Source of the DNA: Aldrovandia affinis
Taxonomy: Eukaryota; Chordata; Actinopteri; Notacanthiformes; Halosauridae
Assembly (NCBI GenBank): GCA_029706075.1
Contig: JAINUG010000308.1
Span: 894,083-958,082 of the forward strand
Direction: 5' to 3'
Length of the DNA stretch: 64,000 nucleotides
Shown here piece by piece: positions 31,036-43,283 of the stretch (its first letter is position 1; each line of letters starts with the position of its first letter). The notes beneath the pieces are model-generated. The model was given only the letters and a program-made list of their open reading frames with translations. It ran no database searches and was not told the origin of the DNA. Position numbers and translations under genes: made by a program.

Positions 31036-32223
31036 TACAGTGGGTATAAAAAGTATTCACCCCTTTTGGCATTTCTCACATTTAATTTTCTTACTTCATG
31101 GAATCAAAATAGATTTAATTTGGATTTCTTGCCATTGATCAGCACAAAATACTCTATAATGTCAAATAAAAAAAATAAAAAACTCAAACCTTTTTGGTTT
31201 TTAAAACCACCAGGTCTCTTGCAGACTGCAGCAGGGTTTCCTCCAAGATTTGTCTATATCTTGCTCTGTCCAGTTTGCCCTCTATTTTGACCTTTACATT
31301 TTCCAGTCCCTGAAGCACAGAAGCATCGCTATAGCATTAGGCTTCCACCACCATGTTTCACACTAGGGATAGTGTTCTTGGGATGGTGAGCAGTGTTAGG
31401 CTTGCACAAACAGTAGCGCCTTATGTTGATGCCAAAAAGTTAAATCTTGGTCTCATCAGACCATAAAATCTTCCTCCAATTTCTTTGAGTTTCCCACATG
31501 CCTTCTGGCAAACTCTAAATAAGATTTTCTTCAACAATGTCTTTCTATTTGCCACCCTCCCATAAAGCGCAGATTTGTGAAGAGCCCGGGCTATTGTTGT
31601 CCCATGGACAGTTTCTCCCATCTCTGCCATGGAAGACTGTAACTCTGTCAGAGTGGCCTCACTAAGAAGTGCCCTTCTCGCACAGATGCTCAATTTTGGA
31701 GGATGGCCTGTTCTAGGCAAATTCATAGTTGTTCCATATTCTCTCTATTTCTTTATGATGGACTTAACAGTACTCTGGGGATATTCAAAGTCTTATATCA
31801 TTCCCGATTGGTGATTTTGAAAAACAATTTCTCTGATTTGCTTTGAATCTTCTTTGGTCTTCATGAAGCTCTTGTTTCAAAATGCACTAACCAACTGTGG
31901 GACCTCTCACAGACAGGTGTATTTCATTTAAAATCATTTGAAACACCTTACTTGTACACAGGTGGAATCCAATCAAATAATTATGTGACCTGTAAAGACA
32001 ATACATTGCACCAGAGTTTATTTAGGTGTATCTTAGCAAAAGGAGTAAATGGTTATGCAATGAATTATTTTCTGGTTTTTATTTGTAATTAATTCAAAAA
32101 AGGCTTTAGGGTTGTTTTTATTTTACAATGTAGAGTATTTTGTGTTAAATCCAGATTCCAGGAAGTAAGAAAATAAAATGTGAAAAATGTCAAAGTGGGT
32201 GAATACTTTTCATACCCACTGTA
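31036..32223 (-). mobile_element. Tc1-like transposon with both ends, decayed
   Basis: The left end TACAGTGGGTATAAAAAGTA and the right end GTGAATACTTTTCATACCCA plus CTGTA are inverted copies; TA flanks both sides (31036-31037, 32222-32223). The - strand transposase is reduced to LPRTGHPPKLSICARRALLS ... TIARALHKSALYGRVANRKT (31421-31726) and scattered remains; NFLAST-like text shows that the frame is lost before the first catalytic aspartate block. Element length is 1188 bp, shorter than an autonomous Tc1 (about 1.6 kb). Confidence 0.85.
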
Positions 32224-32956
32224 TTTCTCTTTGTTTACGGAGTCTGGTTTTGGCTTTCAATGGGCTGTGGTGTGCATTAATGGGCCTGGTGACATTTCCC
32301 TGGTTCTAGCCCCTCTGAGTTGGGTTTGACTTCTGAAACCCCGGACAGTGGATAGCCGTTTTCTATATTCTCCTTTCCACACGCTGCTGTGGAGATGAAA
32401 GGCACAGAGCTGAATAAGGCACGACACGCCCTGAGCCACTGTCCCTGATAAGTACATGCACAAACCTCTTTCCCAAACCTTTTTTTATTTTCCTTTCTTT
32501 TTCCTTTTAACTTTGCTTAAGTCATTTATCTCTTTTGGTGTGATCCGATAGGCTATCTCTCTTAGTGAAGAAGAAGGCCTTCTGTGATCTGCAGACTGAA
32601 GAGAGTCTTGTTGCCTCTAATGATGTTCTCCTCAGCAGCGTTTCTGAAGTGTCTGTTTTAATCAGAAACACGATACAGCCCCAGCCATAGCATCCAACGA
32701 AGGGAAGTGAAGCTCTCTCATGTATCATTTTGATGGATCCTGTCTGTTTAAATACTGAAAACAGCAGGTCTCTGCAATTAGTACAGTAAGCCACAAGCCT
32801 GGGTCAATGCAAATGGTCAAATTAATGTTGATCAGGGTGTTCTAAGGTGGAAGTAGAACTGTATATACTTCTGTAAAAGAAACACAGGTTTCTTTTACAG
32901 GTATACGTAGGTTGTGAAGTGAATAGTTGAGGTTTCAGTGATGTGTTTTCTGACAG
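32224..32956. other. no gene seen; upstream flank of the coiled-coil exons
   Basis: Unique-looking sequence. Frames of 68-94 aa on the - strand have no recognised motif. Earlier exons of the coiled-coil gene could lie here or further left but I cannot identify any. Confidence 0.4.
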
Positions 32957-33042
32957 GTGAAGAGCACTATTTCCAAGGCTAAAAAGAATAGGATTCAGAT
33001 CCTGGAGAAACTTCTGGCTGAACAATCCAGAGTCCAGCAGCT
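32957..33042 (+). pseudogene. coiled-coil gene relic, exon a
   Basis: Bounded by TCTGACAG and CT/GTAAGG. It reads VKSTISKAKKNRIQILEKLL and then AEQSRVQQ, a heptad-like helix, and leaves two bases (CT) that join the first base of exon b to make Leu. Phase agreement with exon b supports both. The family is not recognised. Confidence 0.55.
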
Positions 33043-33777
33043 GTAAGGTCTGTTGCACACAATATTTCTGACTGTAAAATTCATACTCAAGGGAAGCCCT
33101 GGACAAACCCTATGTAAATAAGTCATTCAATGTACACAACTCCTGCATCAAACCGGTATCACTTACGCCCCTCAGAGAGAACAGAGAGAAGTCATGCATA
33201 CAATGCGGGAGAGTCAGTTATTCAGTGTTTCATCTAATGTTTGACATATTTTCTTGTGTCTGCATAATTTACCGTTTGCTTGCCTCAGAAAGATTTGGGA
33301 TGTTGGAGCAGGACCAGGTAGTCCTGCAGAGTGGGAAAGCACATCCGAGTCAGGACACAGGCAGCTCTGTACAGCTTTAAGTATCAGGCAACAGACTGCT
33401 TTTAACATGCCGAGGGATCTGAATTAAGACGTGTGTCATTTTAGCTGTATGTACAACCTTTGCTGCATACATAATGGACACCAAACATGCTTAATCAATA
33501 GACATATACAATTTGACATATTTTAGAAAATAAAAATGTTGGACTTAAATATCTATGCATTCCATGGAGGTAGCACCACCTTTTGGAAAACATTGCGATC
33601 CTTCACCGCCGAGACACCAACACTGTTTTATTAATATAAAATATTTAAAAGTCCAGATGAGCAACACGTGCTATACACCACATTCTAGTACTATATAATT
33701 GCATCAAACTTCAAATCCTTGGAAATACAGATATACAGGTACAGTGCTTTGTATGTATTTTGCCCTCTGTGTTGCAG
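33043..33777. other. intron-like stretch
   Basis: Between exons a and b. It contains nothing recognised. Donor and acceptor (GTAAGG, TTGCAG) are canonical. Confidence 0.4.
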
Positions 33778-33889
33778 GACGTTGGACTCTGAGCACCGTG
33801 AGTCAAAATTGCGGGTGATGAAGTCTCTGAGGAAGAAGGTCCAGGAGACGGAGGAGAGCAGGAGAACCGACGGCCTCCTCAAGACTGAG
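33778..33889 (+). pseudogene. coiled-coil gene relic, exon b
   Basis: Acceptor GTGTTGCAG, donor GAG/GTGTGT. It reads TLDSEHRESKLRVMKSLRKK and VQETEESRRTDGLLKTE, highly charged and helical as in coiled coils. The phase from exon a is correct (2+1). An alternative donor two bases later (GTGTGA) would suit exon c better. Confidence 0.6.
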
Positions 33890-34112
33890 GTGTGTGAATT
33901 AACCATGGACTAAAACAGTCTGATCACAAGACTTACCTGGAATTAACCCAGGATTAAAATGAGCGTTAACTATAATAACCCGGAGCTATAAAACTAGTAT
34001 TTACAAGAGTTGCTGATGCCGAACCCTCCTAGAATGAGACACATTGTTGGTATGAGGCAAAAAAATAGTATGCTAATTTTTGTATACATGCATTGAAAGT
34101 TTATTCAGCTTT

Positions 34113-35040
34113 TCACCTCCTTTCAAATCAAATCAAATCAAATCAAATGTATTTGCACTTTTCACAAATTAATTATCACAAAACGCTGAACATAAGGGAA
34201 CCCAGGCCTAAGGCGACAGTGGCAAGGAAAAACTCCCTTGATAGGGAGAAACCTTGGGAGGAACCAGACTAAAAGGGGGGGAGCCCATCTTCTTCTGGCC
34301 GGCACAGGGTGTGTCAAAAAAAGACATGCGTATCATGGTCAGTCCAAGGTGACTCAGGGCTGGATGACTTTGCGCCTTAGGTAGTCAGTGGGGGAGGGCT
34401 AAACCACGTGAAGGGGGTCCAGATCCAGGGACTGGGGTAGGCGTGGGGGTGAGGGTTGATGGGGGCAGCTCACACTTCTCGCAGGATCTAGGGCTCGGGG
34501 GGCGAGTGCCCCCAAGTCAGAGGCTGAGGCAGAGAAGAGAACATGCAGTCAGAAAAAAGCAGTGCTATAGCCAGTAGCATTATGTGAGAGTAGGGGAGCA
34601 CAAGCATACTAAATATACAGATAGCCCCAACAGGTGTAAGCTATGGCAGCATACCTATTAGGAGAGAGACAGAGAATACATACAGCCATGAGAGTTCCAA
34701 ACCATCCACACCCGATCAAGCATAACCAGCCTAACAGTGGTGGTAACACGTTGAGGTGACAGTATGGAAAGTTTCTCACTCCGTAAGACACTAGGGCACG
34801 GCCTTCTCCATCTCTCCACCTAGACTATGTTTGGCAGTAGGCTAGGCTGAAAATATGTTTTTAATCTAGACTTAAAAATGTAAACTGTGTCCAAATCCCT
34901 AACATGCTTTGGTAAACCATTCCACAGCAGAGGAGCTCTAAAAGAGAAGGCTCTACCACCAGCTGTGCTTTTCAAAATTCTAGGGAGTGATAGATGGCCG
35001 GCTTCTTGTGAACGAAGCAGTCGTTATAAGGGATAATCAT
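34113..35040 (-). mobile_element. LINE 3' end, 5'-truncated, (ATTTG)n tail
   Basis: On the - strand, RAFSFRAPLLWNGLPKHVRD and YIFKSRLKTYFQPSLL (about 34830-34970) are the C-terminus of an L2/CR1-type ORF2. The 3' UTR with GGTTTCTCCCTATCAAGG and GGCAAGGAAAAACTCC-type text follows and ends in five ATTTG units (34123-34149). The copy sits in the putative intron between exons b and c. Confidence 0.8.
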
Positions 35041-35526
35041 TTAGGTCAGATATATAGGTGCAAGTCCGTTTCAGTTGTTTCAGTTTCCTGAACAATGACA
35101 TTTTTTGGACACATGGTTTTTGCACGACGCGGATATACCACACATTCGTATTACAAGACTGACTTATACGGCACACTCACCTTTTGTCCAATCGGATGTG
35201 ATTCTTATCGTGGTCTACCTGTAAGCAGTCTGCTTAAGAGGATACATTTTATTTATTTGCTCCAAAGGTTTTATATGTATATTTGAGTCATTATGAGCAA
35301 AAGGTCTTATTAGCAGTAACCCACAGTTAATTCGGGTTACTGAGCAGCGCTGGGGCAGGCGATGGCCCGAGATCGATGGCAAACAGTTGTCAGTTAAAGG
35401 CTTCGTCACCATCGGCCAAAGTGGCAAAGACCTATTCAGCAGGCTTGGGATTTAAGTCATTCTCTTCTAGACATTGGAGGATGTTTTCTAGTTGGGTGAA
35501 ATTTGACTTGGCCTGAATGGGTGCAG
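35041..35526. other. no gene seen
   Basis: Intron-like stretch between the LINE and exon c. Short frames only. Confidence 0.4.
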
Positions 35527-35594
35527 GATGATCGAGGTCAGCACCCAGTTGGCGGAAATGAAGAGGCTTGTCTCCATGTCCTCTCTTGAGGAAG
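35527..35594 (+). pseudogene. coiled-coil gene relic, exon c
   Basis: Acceptor GGGTGCAG, donor GAAG/GTGAGC. It reads MIEVSTQLAEMKRLVSMSSL EE in the best frame. The phase joins exon b only if the second donor of b is used, and it does not lead openly into exon d. Assignment tentative. Confidence 0.4.
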
Positions 35595-36222
35595 GTGAGC
35601 CCTTGCCATGTGATGCATTTACCCTTCCTGCCACAGTCATGTGGTACCCAAAATACACTCTACACTCCTGGGGTCACAGTCTCTGTCTGGTTGGTGGGGT
35701 TTCTCAATGTTTCTGTATGAAAAACAATTTAAACACAGAAGACATGGCTCTTCCCACAAGCAGAGATTCCCAAATCAACATCAGTGAATCGAACTTGAAT
35801 GAGACTTAAATGAAATCAGCGTGTCATGATTTAGGTCCTACTCTAAAATTAGTTGGCCCTACTCTACCCAGCAAGGTATCGATAGCTAAGAAAATACAAT
35901 ATGTGTGGGTATGGAGGTGATTTTTACTTGTATTATATTTCTGCCAAAGTTTTGACTGTTGTAGCTGGCAAACAGGCTAGAAAATGTGCTGTGTTCCACT
36001 GTTGGGTCTGCTGATCAATTGTAGAAGACATAATAATAACAGTAGTACTTGAATAAAACACTTAACAGTTTTAAATTCGCCATCCAGCATGGTGGAGGCT
36101 GGAATTTAGTGAAAGGTGCCTTAACTGTAATCCCTGGTCCATATGACAGCATTACACTCAGTTAGTGATCATTATCAGACACCTGCACTATTAACTTTCT
36201 TTCTCATTGTTCTCTCTTACAG
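35595..36222. other. intron-like stretch
   Basis: No recognised feature. A very short exon-like segment (36223-36245, AAGGCAGCACTGCTGG between CTCTTACAG and GTAAGT) ends it; I could not fit its phase to exon c. Confidence 0.35.
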
Positions 36223-36450
36223 AAGGCAGCACTGCTGGTTAATCGGTAAGTTAGTACCATTACTAAAAATAAAATCAAGTGTGACACAGATTTGGATTGA
36301 TTGGTGTCCAATATTGGTCGAATGTATCTGTTGGCCTACTCAAGACCAATATCTGTTTAATGTATCCTTCACAGAGTTTAGCAGTAGATGCAAGTATTAC
36401 AGGCTGTGAAAGTGAACAGTGCAGATTCAGTGATATGTTTTCTGACAAAG

Positions 36451-36529
36451 GGATATACTGCTTTTGGACCGGAGGAAAAGTTGTACCTGGAGAAACTGCA
36501 GACAGAGGCAAAAAGTGAGCAGTTGGAAG
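36451..36529 (+). pseudogene. coiled-coil gene relic, exon e
   Basis: Begins after TTTTCTGACAAAG and ends GAAG/GTATGT. It reads GYTAFGPEEKLYLEKLQTEA and KSEQLE. Its last base joins AG of exon f (1+2) to give Glu. Its upstream flank CAGTGATATGTTTTCTGACA matches the flank of exon a (CAGTGATGTGTTTTCTGACA), which points to an old duplication within the gene. Confidence 0.55.
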
Positions 36530-36627
36530 GTATGTATAAGAAATGCAAATACCCTGTATGAGTATACCTTACAGCTCCACAGTAATTACAGCCCCTGTAT
36601 CTGAATTGTGGCTATTTGCGTCCACAG

Positions 36628-36764
36628 AGAAGATCAAGAAGATGGAGTGTCCAAGCCTCCTAACACACAGAGAAAAGACATCTGGAAAATACGAATAACA
36701 TTATCCAGGAGAAATTCCAGATTATGAAGGAACTGTGCCAAGAAAAGGACAACGCTCTACAGCA
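36628..36764 (+). pseudogene. coiled-coil gene relic, exon f (frameshifted)
   Basis: Acceptor TCCACAG, donor GCA/GTGAGT. It starts EKIKKMECPSLLTHREK; the frame then ends in TAA, but the second half in another frame reads EKRHLENTNNIIQEKFQIMK and ELCQEKDNALQ. A single frame change near 36685 would explain this. It joins exon g with matching phase (2+1). Confidence 0.6.
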
Positions 36765-38362
36765 GTGAGTGTTACGCATTGTACTGTCTGTGGACATGTG
36801 GATTGTAAACGTTTGGTCTGCAGGAAATAATTATACTGTCTTGTACAACAAACGTAGCTGAGATCCATAAACGACAGGGATTAAAATCTGAAGGATCTGA
36901 TGTAGGGAAATTTTCCGAGACATGTACCGTATGGCATTTTAGTGAAATGGATTTTATTAATTATCGCTTCCATATTAGGTCAATCATACCATGTTGAACC
37001 TCCGCTTTTCTCTGGAGATTTGGGGAACATGATCAGTACAAACAATACAATTGACATTAAGTAAATATAGACAACATATGCCGCGGACATTGTGTTTGCC
37101 CCTGTTGCTGTAACAGCCATATAGGAGTCGAAGGGCTTAACCTCTAGACCCACATCATAGACAACTAATTCCATGGCGAGCCTGGTACCCCGAGATTTCA
37201 AGACTTAAAGCATTCACTGCCTGACTACAGTACAGCTACTTGGGACTTTCTAAGTCTAATCGAAATTCAGTGGCATCAGAACAGAGAGCATTCGCTGCCG
37301 GCATATGCAGCTACTCGACATTCTAAGTTCTATAGAGTAGTGTTATCGGGACTCGGAGCATTCGCTGTCTGTATACAGAACAACTACATTCCGAGCCCCG
37401 CTACCCTAGATATGATGCAGGACTGACTTGTCAGCGCAGAGGGACTGATGCCGGAACAGTCTGTGCCGCCTCGCTCCCGGCGTGTTACACCTTCCCTTTC
37501 TAGCACTAAAAGGGGAAGAAGAAGACATAAGTTGCAAATCATTTGCAACTTATTTCAACCTTAGCAAAATCTCACAAAACAGACATTACACAATATATAA
37601 CAGAAAACATACAAGACAAGGCAGTATAACATATTCCCCAAACATAGAAAACTAGAACGCAGAGTGCCCGGAGCCTTCGTTAAGTGAATGAATTTGGATA
37701 TTGATTTTATTCCCCCTGACCAACAGTACCCCAGCTGTTGGTTATTTTGACAAAGACTGTTGTTTGCCTAATGTGCCAGATTACAGGTTTACAGGGCTAT
37801 CGGAATAGTGAGTGCCCCCTACTGTGAGGGAATGATTGAGGAAAGTGTTATATGACTGTCCCAATCTTTCTGTTGGTGGCCATAAAACTATTTACGGTGG
37901 CCAGAAGACTGTGGGAAAATTGGTTCCCAGGATGTTAGCAGATCTCTGGTTTATAAAATGACATTGCAGTGATGGATAAGACATGTCACAGGAAAACACA
38001 AACACCTTCTAACATCAATACAGCAAAACCCTTGATGGACATGACAGCCGATAGATACAGTAATTCTGCTAACTACAACCTAGTACATACACTATATCAT
38101 GTATTATACATACAGTCCCAAAACCTGTGATAGGGGGGGTCGCTCCCAGGTCAACCACCTGTCGGATGCGGGGGATGGACAGGACAGGCTGCAATCATGT
38201 TTATTATGGTTGCAATTTCCCACCCCCTCCCCCCCCCCATAACCAATGATGGGTTCGCCAGAAAACAGAAATCAGTGCAGGGAGGGAGGGGCTGGCTATT
38301 CAAATCATAGAGCCAGCTCTTTCCAACCCTACACTGAGGTCTTTGTGCTCTCTGTGTTATAG
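36765..38362. other. intron-like stretch with a short perfect palindrome
   Basis: No gene seen. A perfect palindrome of 13 bp arms around one base lies at 37527-37553 (ATAAGTTGCAAAT and its inverse). Three imperfect phrases GAGCATTCGCTG / CATTCACTGCC recur between 37208 and 37360. A C-run lies at 38227. Confidence 0.5.
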
Positions 38363-38504
38363 GAAGCTGGCCCAGGAGGAGGTGGAGCAGTGTGTAAGTG
38401 AGATAATGGCTGCTGGGCCCAAGCAATGGGTTCAGACTTTCAAAAGGAAGATCTAGGACATAGCTGAGAAAAACAAGAAGACTCAGAATGTCCTTAAGAA
38501 TCAG
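38363..38504 (+). pseudogene. coiled-coil gene relic, exon g (in-frame stop)
   Basis: Acceptor GTGTTATAG, donor CAG/GTAAGA. It reads KLAQEEVEQCVSEIMAAGPK, QWVQTFKRKI, stop, DIAEKNKKTQNVLKNQ. The TAG at 38454-38456 lies in the middle of otherwise open coiled-coil sequence. Phase agrees with exon f. Its acceptor flank (GTGCTCTCTGTG) matches that of exon h. Confidence 0.6.
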
Positions 38505-38957
38505 GTAAGAAAATATCCTCTGAACCAACACCTTACTTCTCGAGGACCACCTTCACAAACACCACTGTCCCTCCAGTGGCATGGGAGACTTTTATGATTT
38601 GTTTTTATTCCAGCTAACTAATTTAGCAGTTTAGCTTCAGAATTTAAGGAGGGTTTATATCAGTTTCACCTAAAGGCTGTTATCATTGGCCATTCATTAT
38701 TGTTCTGTGACTTAAGGCCTCTACATGCTCGAACGACAACAATGCGACAGCAACACAACCAGGGGCCCGTTCCTCGTATGTGGCTAACTGAGTTAGCCGG
38801 ATAACTTTCAGGATAACTTGACATAAGTCAGGCTTTTCCGGTTCCACGAAGCAAGTTTGGCTAAATCACTATAGTAACACATCCATAAACTTGAACCTGC
38901 TCCAGCGCAGGCTAACTTAAGTTAGCTGGAACTAAGCTTGACACTCCCCAGGAAAAA

Positions 38958-40315
38958 ATGGCAGCTCCCTTCCTCAGAGATCCCATTGATGAAGGAGCAA
39001 TATTAATCCGATTAGTGTTTCACAGGGAGAGTTCTTCGAGATCGCCAAGACCCTTTATTATATTCTGATGACTTCCTATATGAGCGCTACCGATTCAGCC
39101 GACAAGGAATTATTTATTTAAAAGATTTTCTCGAGCCATACATCGCCAATACCACCCGCTGCAGCTGTGCATGTACTGCCTCTCAGACTGTATGCATAGG
39201 CTTGCGCTTTTTTGCGAGTGGCACATTTTTGTACACTGTCGGTAATGCGGAGAACATTAGGAAAGCCGCTGCATGCCGTGCTGTTCAGAAGGTTTATTTG
39301 GTGCTCAAGAAATGTATCAACGTGTTCATTACATTCCCTGGCCATGTCCAAGTAAATGCAATCAAAGAGGGCTTTTATGGAATTGCAGGTAACGGAGTTA
39401 TTCAATATTTGACCATTTAATGAAAATGCATTCCTATCACCATTTTTCATTACGGCGCTTACGACATTATTATGCAGTTTCCCAACGTCACTGGCACAGT
39501 GGACTGCACTCAGATCCGCATTAAATCGCCTTCTGGCCCAAACGAGGGAGATTTTTGAATCGATTTGAATCGAAAAGGCTTTCACAGCATTAATGTGCAG
39601 GTACTTATGACATCATTTTCCTTGAAAATTCCATTGTTCTAGAACAATAATTGTTTTTATAGCAATCATATGCCTGTCTTTGACAATAGGGGTCATGGAT
39701 CTTGCAATTGCCTGCTGTAGGTTACGCATGTACTGTACAATACCCATGATTTGACCTCAATTAATCTTAGAAGATCTGTGACTCCACCTGTTTCATCACT
39801 AATGTTGAGGCCAAGTGGCCAGGCTCCGTCCACGACTCCAGAATATTCAGTCTACACTGTGCTACAGCTTCGAGCGAGGTATACCAAATCTCATGTCATT
39901 TAAAAATTGCTTATCTTATGTAGAAGTGATCTAACATTGTACATATTATATACGATGGGCTCCTAATTGGAGACGGGTTATGCCTGCAAACCCTTCTTCA
40001 TGACCCCGTATGCAGAGCCAACACCAGGGCCTCAAGCTCGTTTCAACGGGGCTCTTGCTAGAATAAGAGCCCGGATAGAGATGACCTTTGGCCAAACAAA
40101 GGCCAGATTCACGTATTCGGGGGCTGCGGGTGGCGCCAGACAGGGCATGTGACATCACTGTTGCATGTGCAGTGCTCTACAATGTGGCAACGATCAGGAA
40201 AGAGAGGGTCCCAGTTGTCAGGGTCCATCCTGAAGATGACCTGGAGCCAGTCCACTTGGATGAGCAGACCGGACGAGCTGCAAGGGACAGAATTGCCCAC
40301 CATCATTTTGGTTAG
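38958..40315 (+). pseudogene. Harbinger transposase (HARBI1-like)
   Basis: It starts MAAPFLRDPIDEGAILIRL. DDFLYERYRFSRQGIIYL and FASGTFLYTVGNAENI fit the N-terminal half. The DDE core is spread over exon-like pieces: GTVDCTQIRIKSP (first D, about 39497), VEAKWPGSVHDSRIFS (second D, about 39800) and RARIEMTFGQTKARF (E, about 40065). It ends YNVATIRKERVPVV. The family normally has introns, and GT/AG-like borders fit some of the gaps; other gaps are frame changes (for example after GDF near 39553). Probably inactive. Confidence 0.82.
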
Positions 40316-40639
40316 GTGTTGAGATTAATTTGGTTAATGTATGTTCGATTCATTTTATGTTTGTCTTTTTATGTTTACATGTTTTATTTATATGGTTAAT
40401 GGGTATATGGTTTGCCACCCTCTTTGCTTTTAAGTTACCCATTGAAAAAGAGGGACATCATGTTCAAGAATAATTTAAGAGAATCATGTTGTACAATAAA
40501 GCCTTTATTTGAATTCTATTGGTCAGCCTGTAAATGAAGGTGCACAAGAAATAAGAATTTCAGTTCAGTTACAATTCATGGCAAAGCTCACAGATACTTT
40601 AGGCAAAGCTTTACTTTACATGGTTACACTTACATCCAG

Positions 40640-41450
40640 CTGCCGGTCAAGCAATGCAATGTCCTTGTGGAGCTTCCTCATTTTAAGCTGCCAGTAGGCA
40701 ATCTCAGTCCTCAAGTAGTGCTTATAGAGAGTCCACACATCTCCCTGGCTTTCACTTTCATTCTGAAAGACATCATTCATAATTTAGTTCAGTGTGGTGG
40801 TCAGATGCCAACTAAACTCAGACCTCCCCTCACAATGTGAGTGTATTAAATGAGAACTCACCTCTCCATCCCCAGTTCCAGCAGAGTGAGAGGGGCCAGG
40901 CTCCATCGGATCAGGGCGTGGTTCAGCAGTACTTCCCTAAAGGAATGCATTGATTTAGTCCAAATACCACTCACAAGGATTGAGCTGGATAGGAGTATTA
41001 CAGTTTCCACAACTTGCTTTTACCACGTCACTGGACAACATAGACAGTCTCCTCATCGTCTGGACTGGCCTGTTAGTGAATTAAGAATTATTAGGAACTT
41101 TGGAAAAATGTCTTTGGTTTTAGAAAACACACACAATGAAGAAGCAATATCAATGAAGCTTGTTCAGAGAAGCTGATGCCCTCCATTATGGGCCTACCCC
41201 TATTGCGCTGGTGTGCCAGCTCCTTGGCAGGGGTGAAATCAGGAGTCTTAGGTCCTCCCCCCATTTTGACCATATCGGCCCTCTTTTTGCTTGCTAAAAT
41301 ATGAAAGATATGACACTGACAAGCTGTTCAATACAATACCATGGCACAAATTTTATTGACTCACTATTTTGAATAAATGTTTTTGTGCTTAGTTTGAACT
41401 TGCTCCCACATTCTCTTGATGGCCAGGTTGGAACTACATAGGGGGGTTGA
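40640..41450 (-). pseudogene. Harbinger Myb-like DNA-binding gene, fragments
   Basis: On the - strand, NLAIKRMWEQVQTKHKNIYS (about 41385-41450) is the Myb/SANT-like part. ASKKRADMVKMGGGPKTPDF and KELAHQRNRGRPIMEGIS (about 41165-41300) are conserved in fish Harbinger second ORFs. ESQGDVWTLYKHYLRTEIAY and WQLKMRKLHKDIALLDRQLD (about 40640-40770) form the helical end. Splice-like borders separate the pieces (CTTAC at 40631 is a - strand donor). In this superfamily the protein guides the transposase to the element ends. Confidence 0.75.
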
Positions 41451-41689
41451 AAGCACCCATAATTATATGACACAGCGTTATTAGTACACCATAGCATGTC
41501 ATTATTGTAGAAAATGAATAAGGTGAACTCATGATAAGAATAGAGAGAATCATTTTCTTGAAAATAAATTTAAAAAAAAATTATATATATATATAAAAAC
41601 AATAAAGACAACACATTCATACAGATATACATATATAAAATTACAAATACAACAAAATTAATGTAAGTTCAAGTTCCATACATTTTACA

Positions 41690-42930
41690 TTTTACATTTT
41701 AAGCATTTAGCAGACGCTCTTATCCAGAGCGACTTACAAGATGTGCATTAATACAAGGTAAGAACAATCAAAGTTAGCGAACAAGATCAGTGCAGTAAAA
41801 CGGCAAAAGACATCATTGCAGGCGTCTGCATATCATACCTGTAACATTGGGAAAGAAAAGGTTAGTGGGTGTTTTTTTATTTTTTTTTTTTTTTGGAACA
41901 AGTAAACAGTGGTGACGACAGATTGACTAGATGGACAGTGTTCAGTGGTAGTGGAGTCTGAAGAGGTGGGTTTTGAGTCTCTTGCGGAAGATTGGAAGTG
42001 ATTCCGCAGTCCTGACCGATTGCGGGAGGTCGTTCCACCAACGAGGGACCAGGACAGAGAAGAGGCGAGACCGCGAGAGAGCGGCTGCCAGGCGCCCGGA
42101 GGGATGGGGCAGTCAGTCTGCCAGCGGAGGCGGAGCGGAGGGGTCTGGACGGGGTGTAGGGCGTGATGAGTGACTGGAGGTATGGGGAGCAGTACCTCTG
42201 GCCGCTTGAAAAGCAAGCACCAGTGACTTGAATCTGATGCGTGCTGCGATGGGGAGCCAGTGCAGAGAGGAGAGTAGAGGGGTGACGTGGGTGAACTTCG
42301 GCTGGTTGAACACCAGGCGAGCAGCAGCGTTCTGGACTAGTTGCAGTGGCTTGATGGCACAGGCCGGAAGGCCTGCCAGCAAGGAATTGCAGTAGTCCAG
42401 ACGTGAGATCACCAGGGCCTGGACCAGGAGTTGAGTGGCCTCTTGGGTGAGGAACGGTCTGATCCTCCGGATGTTGTGGAGGGAGAAATGGCAGGTCCGA
42501 GAGATCGCTGCAATATGGCTCGAGAAGCACAGCTGGTTGTCCAGGGTTACCCCAAGACTCCTGGCAGACTGGGACGGAGACACTATGGAGCCTTCCACGG
42601 TAATTTACGCATCAATCATCGGGGAGCCCTTCGCTGGGAGGAAGAGCAGCTCTGTCTTCCCCAGGTTCAGCTTCAGGTGGTGGGTGGACATCCATGCGGA
42701 GATGTCAGCCAGGCATGCAGAGATCCGTGCTGGGACCTGGGTATCAGATGGAGGGAAGGAGAGAAACAGTTGAGTGTCATCAGCATAACAGTGATAGGAA
42801 AAACCATGAGCAGAAATAACAGAGCCAAGTGACTTGGTGTACAGAGAAAATAGGACAGGGCCTAGCACCGAGCCCTGCGGGACACCGGTAGATCCATCAA
42901 TCATGATTATACTGCTGGGTGGGGGGGGGT
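41690..42930 (-). mobile_element. L2 LINE (copy E), 5'-truncated
   Basis: On the - strand, [39 protein letters not shown] and [15 protein letters not shown] (42605-42910) form the RT palm. [28 protein letters not shown] and LHWLPIAARIRFK follow after a frame change near 42600, and another frame change near 42150 precedes [12 protein letters not shown] near 41950. The 3' tail AGCATTTAGCAGACGCTCTT lies at 41700. The copy begins at the RT, so its 5' two thirds are missing. It lies next to L2 copy B, of a different subfamily, in the same orientation. Confidence 0.88.
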
Positions 42931-43283
42931 CACAATTCCTTTTCACTTCTTCAATTTATGCACTTCTGATTATTTATGAATACTTGTATATTACATTACA
43001 GGCATTTGGCAGATGCTCTTATCCAGAGCGACGTACAACAAAGTGTTAACCGTAGTCAAGAATAGTTTAGCTGAAAGCCACCCTAGCGGGAAGTACAGTT
43101 CCAGGTGCTAGGAGCAACCACATAGTTAGACTAGGACCCTGTAGGTAGATCTGTAGCCACAATTCAAAGGCAGCAATAACACAATCAGTGCGGAAGATAA
43201 TGCCTAAACCTAATACAATACATAAACAAGTAGACATGAGTGCAATACTAAACAGCTATGTCCCTATGTTAACAAAAACCGAA

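Larger units (their letters stand above)
38761..41520 (+). mobile_element. PIF/Harbinger transposon, right end not found
   Basis: The left end GGGGCCCGTTCCTCGTATG at 38762 is of the Harbinger type. A + strand transposase (38958-40315) is followed by a convergent - strand Myb-like gene (about 40640-41450). This two-gene layout is standard for the superfamily. No matching inverted end is seen before the L2 copy that starts at about 41690, so the right end seems lost. It lies between coiled-coil exons g and h, presumably in an intron. Confidence 0.85.

Noticed and set aside
30556-31049. Host exon in the minisatellite region
   Set aside because: The 128-codon frame consists largely of the 46 bp repeat and has no splice support.
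41877-42530. 217-codon - strand host protein
   Set aside because: Out-of-frame reading of the L2 copy E RT; the real L2 frame overlaps it.
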